The translations under genes were made by a program, and so were the position numbers. DNA of 5,829 nucleotides from Lutibacter sp. Lineage in GTDB: Bacteria > Bacteroidota > Bacteroidia > Flavobacteriales > Flavobacteriaceae. The stretch is from NCBI GenBank assembly GCA_030748365.1, contig JASMME010000094.1, positions 1 to 5,829 of the forward strand. The letters are read 5' to 3'. How positions within the stretch are numbered: position 1 is the stretch's first letter; each line of letters begins with the position of its first letter. This document shows, one piece after another, positions 1 through 5,829 of this stretch. The notes under the pieces were generated by a model. The model did no database searches, was not told the DNA's origin, and saw only the letters and a list, made by a program, of their open reading frames with translations.

Positions 1-1
1 T

Positions 2-376
2 ATTGCCAAACACCAATCAAAAACCACCATTGGTGCCCATGATATTTTCTTAGGACAAGTAAGGGCAGACAAGATTGATGGTAAAATGGTCAAGGCTATA
101 GAATACACTGCTTATGAGGAAATGGCCAATGTAAAGTTTCATGAAATCAGAGAAGCCACTTTTGAGAAATTCAACCTCACTTGCATGCACATTTATCACA
201 GCCTAGGAACCGTAAAAGCAGGAGAGATATGTCTCTTTGTATTTGTATCCTCACCAAGGCGTGTGGAAGTTTTTAATGCAATTGAATATGTCGTTAATAC
301 AATAAAAGAACAAGTGCCCATTTTTGGCAAAGAGGTTTTTGAAGACGAGGGCCATCAATGGAAAGTTAATAGCTAA
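2..376 (+). CDS. moaE: Molybdopterin synthase catalytic subunit MoaE (5' end missing)
   Basis: MoaE is the large subunit of molybdopterin synthase. With thiocarboxylated MoaD it puts two sulfurs on cyclic pyranopterin monophosphate to make molybdopterin in the cytoplasm. The frame is open from base 2, so the true start lies left of the window. 124 residues are visible of a usual 140-150. ATG at 86 is an internal Met and not the start: the 28 codons before it carry the conserved GQVR segment (Arg at visible residue 21, matching E. coli Arg39). Further family signatures are HSLGTVKAGE, VSSPRR and a C-terminal VPIFGKE followed by QWK. Ungapped comparison with the remembered E. coli sequence keeps Lys119 (visible Lys102) but gives Arg at His103 and Gly at Lys126, with a Lys one place later. 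It is followed 3 bases on by the moaC/moaB fusion, so the two are surely co-transcribed. The identification is firm; only the N-terminus is unknown. Confidence 0.95.
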   Translation: MAKHQSKTTIGAHDIFLGQVRADKIDGKMVKAIEYTAYEEMANVKFHEIREATFEKFNLTCMHIYHSLGTVKAGEICLFVFVSSPRRVEVFNAIEYVVNTIKEQVPIFGKEVFEDEGHQWKVNS

Positions 377-379
377 GAA

Positions 380-1291
380 ATGGTAGATATCACACACAAA
401 GTTAAGACCTTAAGAATTGCAACGGCCCAAGCTGTTGTAAAAGTAAGTTCGCCAGAAACTATCCAAGCGATAGCGCACAAAACAGTACCAAAAGGTGATG
501 TATTTGCAATGAGTAAAGCGGCGGGTTTATTAGGCGTTAAAAAAACAGCCGATTTACTCCCGGATTGTCATCCGCTACCTATTGAATTTACTGGAATAGA
601 CTATGAGATGAATGGTTTGGAAATCACCATTTCTTGTACTGTAAAAACCATCTATAAAACAGGGGTCGAAGTGGAAGCCATGCATGGCGCCAGTGTTGTT
701 GCGCTCACTATGTACGACATGCTCAAACCCATTGATAAAGGTGTCGAAATTCACCAGATCAAACTGCTTCAAAAGAAGGGTGGAAAATCTGATTTTAAAG
801 ACAAGTTTAGGAAGGACATCACCGCAGCTGTGGTTGTATGCTCAGACACGATTTCCGCAGGACAAAAAGAAGACAAAGCAGGAAAGGCTATTATAGAAAA
901 ACTGGAAACTTGTGAGGTGGCTATAGCAGACTATACTGTTATTCCTGATGAAAAAGAGCTGATTCAACAAAAAGTAAAAGACTACCAAGAACAAGGCGCC
1001 GATTTAATCATTTTTACTGGTGGCACAGGGCTGTCTAAACGAGACGTTACTCCTGAGGCATTAGAGTCCCTGTTAGACAGGGCCATTCCTGGTGTTGAAG
1101 AAGCCATTCGTAGTTATGGGCAAGAGCGAACCCCTTATTCTATGCTCTCCAGAAGTGTAGCAGGAACGTACAAAGACTGCTTGGTACTAGCATTGCCAGG
1201 TTCTACAAATGGTGCAAGAGAATCGATGGACGCTATTTTTCCGGCAATTCTCCATGTGTTTAGAATATTTAAAGGCGCAAGACACGATTAG
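380..1291 (+). CDS. moaCB: Bifunctional MoaC/MoaB protein (cyclic pyranopterin monophosphate synthase fused to MoaB/MogA-type domain)
   Basis: This 303-residue fusion carries two Moco enzymes. Residues 1-137 are MoaC, which turns the MoaA product 3',8-cyclo-7,8-dihydro-GTP into cyclic pyranopterin monophosphate. It shows DCHPLPI (His64), GVEVEAM (Glu97, Glu99), MYDMLK (Asp113, Lys116) and GGKS (134-137), matching the E. coli catalytic set (His77, Glu112/114, Asp128, Lys131). Residues from about 146 are a MoaB/MogA-type domain: VVVCSDTIS, Asp190 in PDEKEL, TGGTGLSKRDVTPEA (213-227, Asp222) and LALPGS (270-275). Asp190 and Asp222 match MogA Asp49 and Asp82, so molybdopterin adenylylation is the inferred activity. 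The linker is under 10 residues. The ATG at 380 gives MVD directly, the conserved MoaC beginning, without the short LTH-type extension of E. coli MoaC. Spacing is 3 bases to moaE and 7 to moaA. Both domains look intact. Confidence 0.96.
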   Translation: MVDITHKVKTLRIATAQAVVKVSSPETIQAIAHKTVPKGDVFAMSKAAGLLGVKKTADLLPDCHPLPIEFTGIDYEMNGLEITISCTVKTIYKTGVEVEAMHGASVVALTMYDMLKPIDKGVEIHQIKLLQKKGGKSDFKDKFRKDITAAVVVCSDTISAGQKEDKAGKAIIEKLETCEVAIADYTVIPDEKELIQQKVKDYQEQGADLIIFTGGTGLSKRDVTPEALESLLDRAIPGVEEAIRSYGQERTPYSMLSRSVAGTYKDCLVLALPGSTNGARESMDAIFPAILHVFRIFKGARHD

Positions 1292-1298
1292 CTAATAA

Positions 1299-2297
1299 AT
1301 GAGTACTATTTTAACAGATACCTATCACCGTAAGCATACCTATCTGCGTATTTCTCTAACGGAACGTTGCAATTTGCGATGTACCTATTGCATGCCTGCG
1401 GAAGGGGCTCAACTATCTCCTAAGTCGCATATCATGTCTTTTGACGAAGTTTTTAGCATTGCAAAAACGTTTGTAGATCACGGTGTTACAAAAATTAGGC
1501 TTACTGGTGGTGAGCCTTTGCTTAGAAAAGATGCCCATATTATTCTGGAAAAATTAGCAACGCTTCCAGTGGAATTGGCGATAACCACAAATGCGGTAAA
1601 CGTTGAGCGCTATATTGATACGCTTAAAGCTTGTCGTATTAAAAATACCAATGTAAGCCTGGATTCTTTAAATGCCGACAAATTTAAAGCCATTACCCGT
1701 CGTAATTATTTTGACAAAGTATATCGTAATATTTTACGCCTGGTAGCTGAAGGATTTAATGTTAAAATCAATGCTGTGTTAATTAAAGGGTTTAATGATG
1801 ATGAAATTATTGATTTTATAAAGTTAACAGAAATGCTAGCTGTTACTGTTCGTTTTATAGAGTTCATGCCTTTTGATGGTAACCGATGGAACATTGAAAA
1901 AATGGTTTCAGTAAAAGACATTTTAGATACGACCATTAATTATTTCACCAAGGACAAACTCATTCGGTTAGAGGATGCTAAAAACGACACTTCAAAGAAT
2001 TATAAAATCAAGAACTATAAAGGGTCATTTGCTGTCATTAGCGCTGTAACCAACCCGTTTTGCGATACGTGTAACAGGCTTAGGATAACAGCCAATGGCC
2101 AATTAAAAAATTGTTTGTTTTCCGCGGATGAATCCGACCTGCTCACCACCTTAAGAGCGGGAAAACCCATAGATCATATCGTTGAAAAAACAATACGTCT
2201 TAAAGCCAAAACGAGGGGCAGAATGGATACACTTGAAAAATTAAAAACAACGGACCTGCACTCACAAAACAGGAGTATGATTACCATTGGTGGTTAG
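1299..2297 (+). CDS. moaA: GTP 3',8-cyclase MoaA (radical SAM)
   Basis: MoaA catalyses the first step of Moco synthesis: radical rearrangement of GTP to 3',8-cyclo-7,8-dihydro-GTP, using S-adenosylmethionine and two 4Fe-4S clusters. The 332-residue length is normal. The N-terminal radical SAM cluster motif is Cys24-x3-Cys28-x2-Cys31, with Arg17 just before it and TGGEP at 69-73. The C-terminal, substrate-binding cluster is Cys255-x2-Cys258-x13-Cys272, with Arg260 and Arg262 in CNRLRIT, the arginines that contact GTP in the family. TRGRM lies at 305-309, and the chain ends in the conserved Gly-Gly needed for activity, so the 3' end is complete. The start at 1299 is 7 bases after the moaC/moaB stop in A/T-rich sequence without a Shine-Dalgarno motif, usual in Bacteroidota. 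It is the last gene of the operon, and no terminator hairpin is visible in the 51 bases before the convergent neighbour. Confidence 0.97.
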   Translation: MSTILTDTYHRKHTYLRISLTERCNLRCTYCMPAEGAQLSPKSHIMSFDEVFSIAKTFVDHGVTKIRLTGGEPLLRKDAHIILEKLATLPVELAITTNAVNVERYIDTLKACRIKNTNVSLDSLNADKFKAITRRNYFDKVYRNILRLVAEGFNVKINAVLIKGFNDDEIIDFIKLTEMLAVTVRFIEFMPFDGNRWNIEKMVSVKDILDTTINYFTKDKLIRLEDAKNDTSKNYKIKNYKGSFAVISAVTNPFCDTCNRLRITANGQLKNCLFSADESDLLTTLRAGKPIDHIVEKTIRLKAKTRGRMDTLEKLKTTDLHSQNRSMITIGG

Positions 2298-2348
2298 TCT
2301 ATTGCAGATTCAACAGTTGCGATAACACTTCTTGAGGCTTGTTTGCCA

Positions 2349-2639
2349 TCACCCTTTTGTATGGTAGCTCTGTAGGTTTATAAAAAAAGTTTCAAAACAT
2401 TTTTTACCCCTGGCGGTTATCGAACAGTTTGTCTTTGGGTAATTGTTCTCAAAGGTCTTCCGTATACGGATATAGTTTTCCTCGCTCAGTTTTTTTAACT
2501 GTATACTCAGGTTTCCCTGGGTGGTTTCAGTAACCTTCTTTAAATAATTGAAGTCACACTCCGCTACGCCCATCAATGTAGATACGATTGTCAGGCGGAC
2601 AGGGTTTAGCAATAATTTGTCTAAGGGTTTAGGCATCAT
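2349..2639 (-). CDS. Winged-helix transcriptional regulator (HTH_34-like)
   Basis: This is a 96-residue cytoplasmic DNA-binding protein made of a single winged helix-turn-helix domain and little else. It follows the pattern of the family I know as HTH_34 (PF13601; assigned from memory, not searched). NPVRLTIVSTLMG (12-24) is the first helix, CDFNYLKKVTETT (28-40) contains helix 2, QGNLSIQLKKL (41-51) is the recognition helix, YIRIRKTF and the following residues form the wing, and ITARGKKCFETF is the last helix. There is no ligand domain, no metal-binding Cys/His cluster and no receiver domain. Its ATG overlaps the stop of the upstream membrane protein gene by 11 bases (2629-2639), so translation is probably coupled and the two work together. 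A second ATG follows the first, so the start could be one codon later. It likely controls its own operon through the inverted repeat at 3234-3248 (inference). Confidence 0.85.
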   Translation of the reverse strand: MMPKPLDKLLLNPVRLTIVSTLMGVAECDFNYLKKVTETTQGNLSIQLKKLSEENYIRIRKTFENNYPKTNCSITARGKKCFETFFINLQSYHTKG

Positions 2640-3198
2640 TCTTGTGATAATAGAGACTAAAACCAGGAATCAGCAAACCAAAACTCAGGCCTAGGATGTT
2701 TAGCATAAAAGGGTTGATTTCCGGATAGAAATGATGGCCTATATACAAGAGGAATAAGAGGCCTCCACCCAAACTGACAGGCCGGGATTTGATGATAAGC
2801 CCCGAACTGAGCACAGTGATTCCCAGTAAGAAAATAATGGTAGGCGACGGGTTTTGCCCACTGCTGAGGGCTGCTATCACTATGGTTATCCACGAAATGT
2901 TAAAAACGCTCCATATAATTTTAAGCACCCGGCCGATATGGGTCTCATAACCGGTCTTGTCCCTGACCTGTATATTGTAATAGACCGTATATACCATCGC
3001 CAACACAGGTAGCAAAGTCCAGTACAGTAAGGCGGAGTAGGAGGTCATTTGTATAAAAGCGGGGAATAACCAATGGCCCAAGCTCATGGCTATGATCAGA
3101 AGGCCCCAAAAGATAAAATTAACCCCCAGGGGCCTTAGTTGTTCTTTCGTCTTGTTGATGGCCTCGTTGATCAGGCCAATTTGTTCTGTAGTATTCAT
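2629..3198 (-). CDS. Six-helix integral membrane protein of unknown function
   Basis: I do not recognise this 189-residue protein. After a polar N-terminal segment of about 26 residues (charged, with TKEQLRPLG at 17-25), hydrophobic stretches suggest six membrane helices at roughly 27-48, 55-77, 93-112, 119-137, 141-158 and 164-184. There is no cleavable signal peptide and no obvious enzymatic motif. Charged residues lie mostly in the N-terminus and the 78-93 loop (VRDKTGYETHIGRVLK), and the chain ends with the short polar tail HKNDA. The start at 3198 suits a Bacteroidota promoter just upstream. The gene is followed, with an 11-base overlap, by a winged-helix regulator, and such pairings of a small membrane protein and a small regulator suggest a membrane-signalled or self-regulated unit (inference). 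It could equally be the regulated target with no sensing role. Confidence 0.85.
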   Translation of the reverse strand: MNTTEQIGLINEAINKTKEQLRPLGVNFIFWGLLIIAMSLGHWLFPAFIQMTSYSALLYWTLLPVLAMVYTVYYNIQVRDKTGYETHIGRVLKIIWSVFNISWITIVIAALSSGQNPSPTIIFLLGITVLSSGLIIKSRPVSLGGGLLFLLYIGHHFYPEINPFMLNILGLSFGLLIPGFSLYYHKNDA

Positions 3199-3220
3199 AG
3201 GTAATAAGGATTTGTTTCTG

Positions 3221-3252
3221 CAAATGTAAACAAGTTTATATTATAAACCAAA
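3221..3252 (-). promoter_or_regulatory. Bacteroidota-type promoter for the membrane protein/regulator operon
   Basis: On the minus strand TACATTTG (3228-3221) fits the -7 consensus TAnnTTTG exactly. TTTG (3252-3249) upstream is a -33 element, with a 20-base spacer inside the usual range for this phylum. The -7 element ends 22 bases before the ATG at 3198, leaving a short untranslated leader with no Shine-Dalgarno sequence. This is a sequence match only; no transcript start is known. Confidence 0.65.
3234..3248. promoter_or_regulatory. Candidate operator: perfect 15-base inverted repeat in the promoter spacer
   Basis: GTTTATA-T-TATAAAC has two perfect 7-base arms around a single central base. 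It lies between the -33 and -7 elements of the minus-strand promoter and touches the -33 element. A dimeric winged-helix protein bound here would block RNA polymerase, so it is a likely autoregulatory site for the small regulator encoded by the same operon. It also lies 138 bases upstream of the divergent sensor gene, whose control by it is possible but unsupported. A/T-rich sequence makes chance palindromes more likely, but the position is telling. Confidence 0.5.
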
Positions 3253-3386
3253 TTAAATTAAAAATGATTGATCGGTAATAAAGAAAGGAGGCGAAGCGAT
3301 TTTTTCAGTCATGTTCTTTCTCCAGGTCGGCCAAACAACAAAGCTATCTGCCTTAAAAGTTGTATTATTGTGTTTTATTTAAACAT

Positions 3387-5829
3387 GTGAAAAACCCCGT
3401 ATTTCTTCTTCTGATCCTGCTTCCATTCCTTGGCTTGGCACAGGTATTACCTCCCATAGAGAACTATCAGCCCATAGATTATGAGGGGGGTAACCAAAAC
3501 TGGGGGATTTCCCAGGCTGCGGATCAACATATCTATGTTGCAAACAACAGGGGCCTGTTAGAATTCAACGGTGCCACTTGGAAACGCTACCCTTCGCCCA
3601 ACGGGTCAATTATCAGGTCGGTAAAAGGGATGGGCGACCGAATCTATACGGGCTGTTTTATGGACTTTGGCTATTGGGAAAGGGATGATTTTGGCAATTT
3701 GTCCTATACCTCACTCACAACCACCCTAAACATACCCCTAATTGAGGATGAGCAGTTTTGGGAAATTCTGGCGGTGGACGATTGGGTCCTGTTCCAGTCA
3801 CTCAACCGCATTTATCTCTACAATACCCTGGAAGATTCCTACCATATTATTGCTTCCAAAACAACCAAGGCCGGTATTTTTAAGGTGGGCAATACGGTGT
3901 ATTTCCAACATACAGGCCAGGGAATATTTAAAATTGAAAAGGGCCTGCCTATGACTGTTTCTAGGGCGTCAGTTTTCCGGGAAAATGTATTGGTCGGTGC
4001 CTATTTGGTGGCGGGGAAAACCGTTTTTCTCACGGAAAAGGGAAGGTTCTATTTCTTAGAAGACAAGCGCGTACACACCTGGCAGATTCCTTTTTACAGC
4101 TCCTTGCCGGTCATCAATGTATACTCTAGTTGGCAATTGCGCGACGGTAGTTTTGTACTGGGTACAGTCTCTCACGGAATATATCATATTAGCCCCCAAG
4201 GTGACTTACTCAGACACATCGACAAAATCCGCGGTTTGAACGACAATACAGTCCTCTCCGTTTTTGAAGATATTTCACGCAATTTGTGGCTAGCTCTAGA
4301 CAATGGAATTAGTAGTATCAACCTGGAAGCACCCTTTCGTATCTATAACGACCAGGAAGGCAAGCTGGGTACCGTCTATACCGCCCAGATTTTTGAAGAT
4401 TATCTTTACTTGGGAACCAACCACGGCCTTTTTTATAAGAAACGACAGGCCCCCGATGATTTTGAGTTTGTGGAAGGTACCAGTGGTCAGGTCTGGTTTT
4501 TAACAGACTATGATGGTACCCTGTTTTGTGGGCACAATGAAGGAACCTATACCATCCGTGGAAACCGGGCCCAAAAAATCGCTGATACGCCCGGTACCTG
4601 GGGTTTAAAACCCATTGGGGAAGATGGCAACCTGTTATTGCAGGGCAATTATTCGGGGCTCAGTGTCCTCGAAAAGAAAAAGGGACGATGGCGCTTTAGA
4701 AACAAGATTGAGGGTTTTGATATATCGAGTCGTTTTTTTGAATCGATAAACAAACAGGAGCTGTTGGTGAGTCATGAGTATAAGGGAGTTTTTAAGCTGA
4801 GTATCGATTCTACTTATAAAAAGGTTTTGCACATCACAAAAGAAAAAGAACACCCGGGGTCAATTCCCGGGATGTTCCGCTATCAAAACGAGGTTCACTA
4901 CCAGGCAGAAAATACTGTTTTCAGGTTTGACAGGCCCTTACAACAATTTGTAAAGGATTCCCTCTTGACCGCCAACTTCTTTGGTGGGCATGGTCAGGCC
5001 TCAGGCGCCCTGATTGCCGATAAGGCAAGCCCCAAGCTTTGGGGTTTTACCAATCAGCACATCCTTTGCCTAGAGCCCGGTAAATTCAATGATAAGCCTG
5101 CGCTATTGAAGGTGCCCGTACCCGAATTCTTCCGTAGAAGTTTCGGTATTTCTGGCTACGAATGCCTGATTCCTTTAGAAGACAATCGGTATTTAATAGG
5201 TACCTCTAACGGCTATACAGTACTCAACCTCGACAAGTTAACAAACCCACAATACCGCATCGGTATCAGTGCCTTGTACAAACAATTCTTAAATGCTGAA
5301 GATCAGCAGGTTTCTTTGCTGGGTTCCCCTACTTTTACAGCAAAGGAGAACAACCTGCAATTTAATTTTAGTGTTCCGGAGTATGATCGATTTACCGAGG
5401 TCAGTTATCAATACAAGCTAGAGGGAATGAACGAACAATGGAGTCACTGGTTTAGCCAACCGACTGTGTCCTTGAAAAACCTGCCCTATGGCAGCTATAT
5501 CTTTAAGGTCAGGGCACTGGTCAATGGACAATTCTCATTGAATACCGCCACCTATGATTTTAAGATAGACCGCCCCTGGCACCTCTCCAATTTTTTCTTG
5601 TTTCTATACCTGTTTATTATGGGCTTCATTTTGTTGGCCATTCACGTGTTTTACAGCCGTTATTTCGACAAACAAAAACAGAAGCTCCTTGTAAAGAAAC
5701 ACCAAGAACTCGCGCTTACAAAACTAGAGAGTGAACAGGCAATCATGAAATTAAACAATGAGAAGCTGGAAAATGAAGTAGCCAGCAAGAACCGGGAACT
5801 GGCGAGTTCTACGATGATCCTTATTAAAA
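3387..5829 (+). CDS. Transmembrane propeller/Y_Y_Y sensor regulator, LuxR-type expected (3' end missing)
   Basis: This is a one-protein signal transducer, 814 residues visible and still open at the window edge. The GTG start at 3387 gives a clean signal peptide, MKNPVFLLLILLPFLGLA, with cleavage likely before Gln19. The frame is closed upstream by TAA at 3354, and the only other candidate start, TTG at 3360, would give a poorer leader. Residues about 30-640 are propeller blades; the clearest repeat is GLNDNTVLSVFEDISRNLW (283-301), and FGYWERDDFGNLSYTSL near residue 100 is typical of the flavobacterial family. A Y_Y_Y domain spans 669-728, a membrane helix 736-756 and a charged coiled coil about 762-806. 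No histidine kinase motif follows the helix, unlike hybrid two-component systems. The NRELASSTM ending resembles proteins that continue into a LuxR helix-turn-helix. The ligand is unknown; relatives often sit near nutrient uptake genes (known context, not seen here). Confidence 0.88.
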   Translation, partial: MKNPVFLLLILLPFLGLAQVLPPIENYQPIDYEGGNQNWGISQAADQHIYVANNRGLLEFNGATWKRYPSPNGSIIRSVKGMGDRIYTGCFMDFGYWERDDFGNLSYTSLTTTLNIPLIEDEQFWEILAVDDWVLFQSLNRIYLYNTLEDSYHIIASKTTKAGIFKVGNTVYFQHTGQGIFKIEKGLPMTVSRASVFRENVLVGAYLVAGKTVFLTEKGRFYFLEDKRVHTWQIPFYSSLPVINVYSSWQLRDGSFVLGTVSHGIYHISPQGDLLRHIDKIRGLNDNTVLSVFEDISRNLWLALDNGISSINLEAPFRIYNDQEGKLGTVYTAQIFEDYLYLGTNHGLFYKKRQAPDDFEFVEGTSGQVWFLTDYDGTLFCGHNEGTYTIRGNRAQKIADTPGTWGLKPIGEDGNLLLQGNYSGLSVLEKKKGRWRFRNKIEGFDISSRFFESINKQELLVSHEYKGVFKLSIDSTYKKVLHITKEKEHPGSIPGMFRYQNEVHYQAENTVFRFDRPLQQFVKDSLLTANFFGGHGQASGALIADKASPKLWGFTNQHILCLEPGKFNDKPALLKVPVPEFFRRSFGISGYECLIPLEDNRYLIGTSNGYTVLNLDKLTNPQYRIGISALYKQFLNAEDQQVSLLGSPTFTAKENNLQFNFSVPEYDRFTEVSYQYKLEGMNEQWSHWFSQPTVSLKNLPYGSYIFKVRALVNGQFSLNTATYDFKIDRPWHLSNFFLFLYLFIMGFILLAIHVFYSRYFDKQKQKLLVKKHQELALTKLESEQAIMKLNNEKLENEVASKNRELASSTMILIK

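Noticed and set aside
575..772. Minus-strand open frame within the moaC domain and similar open frames inside moaA and the sensor gene.
   Set aside because: They overlap well-supported genes fully, show no family motif and are shadows of the true coding frames.
2313..2321. CAACAGTTG palindrome in the gap between the converging moaA and regulator genes, as a bidirectional terminator.
   Set aside because: Four-base arms with a one-base centre cannot form a stable hairpin and no T-tract follows on either strand.
3291..3305. GCGAAGC mini-hairpin followed by GA and six T, resembling a terminator.
   Set aside because: The stem is only two base pairs and cannot be extended, and no gene on the plus strand ends just before it.
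3363..3370. TATTATTG as a -7 element for the sensor gene.
   Set aside because: It has one mismatch to TAnnTTTG and no TTG element at the proper distance upstream, so the promoter of this gene is not located.
3286..3382. AGGAGG motif (3286-3291) ahead of a 23-codon plus-strand ORF (3311-3382) ending 4 bases before the sensor gene start, as a possible leader peptide.
   Set aside because: The spacing from AGGAGG to ATG is 19 bases, too long for a ribosome binding site. Bacteroidota rarely use such sites, and the peptide has no recognisable feature.
4366..5206. Five GGTACC sites within about 0.85 kb of the sensor gene, looking like a recurring short motif.
   Set aside because: Each is an in-frame Gly-Thr codon pair within propeller-type strands, explained by protein repeats and codon preference.

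Overview
This window most likely comes from a member of the Bacteroidota, probably the family Flavobacteriaceae. Four things point that way. There is a fused MoaC/MoaB gene. The minus strand has a Bacteroidota-type promoter (TTTG, then TAnnTTTG). Starts are preceded by A/T-rich sequence without Shine-Dalgarno motifs. The large transmembrane propeller/Y_Y_Y regulator is of a kind common in flavobacteria. The genus cannot be named from the sequence.

Left part (1-2297, plus strand): the end of a molybdenum cofactor (Moco) operon. It holds the 3' part of moaE, a moaC-moaB fusion and moaA, with gaps of 3 and 7 bases. MoaA and the MoaC domain convert GTP to cyclic pyranopterin monophosphate. MoaE, with a MoaD presumably encoded to the left, adds the dithiolene sulfurs. 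The MoaB domain is expected to adenylylate molybdopterin before molybdate insertion. The visible MoaE differs from the E. coli enzyme at two active-site positions.

Middle part (2298-3386): moaA converges on a minus-strand pair, a six-helix membrane protein of unknown function and a small winged-helix regulator whose start overlaps the membrane gene's stop by 11 bases. Their promoter lies at about 3221-3252. A perfect 15-base inverted repeat fills part of its spacer and is a good candidate operator for the winged-helix protein.

Right part (3387 to the end, plus strand): a large gene with a GTG start that is still open at the window edge. It encodes an exported or periplasmic propeller sensor, a Y_Y_Y domain, one membrane helix and a cytoplasmic coiled coil. 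A LuxR-type helix-turn-helix is expected just beyond the window. Such regulators often sit beside glycan or other nutrient uptake loci, but no such partner is visible here.

I see no tRNA, rRNA, CRISPR array, insertion sequence or clear intrinsic terminator. No wholly new system is evident. The least understood elements are the membrane protein/winged-helix pair with its operator, and the altered MoaE active site.
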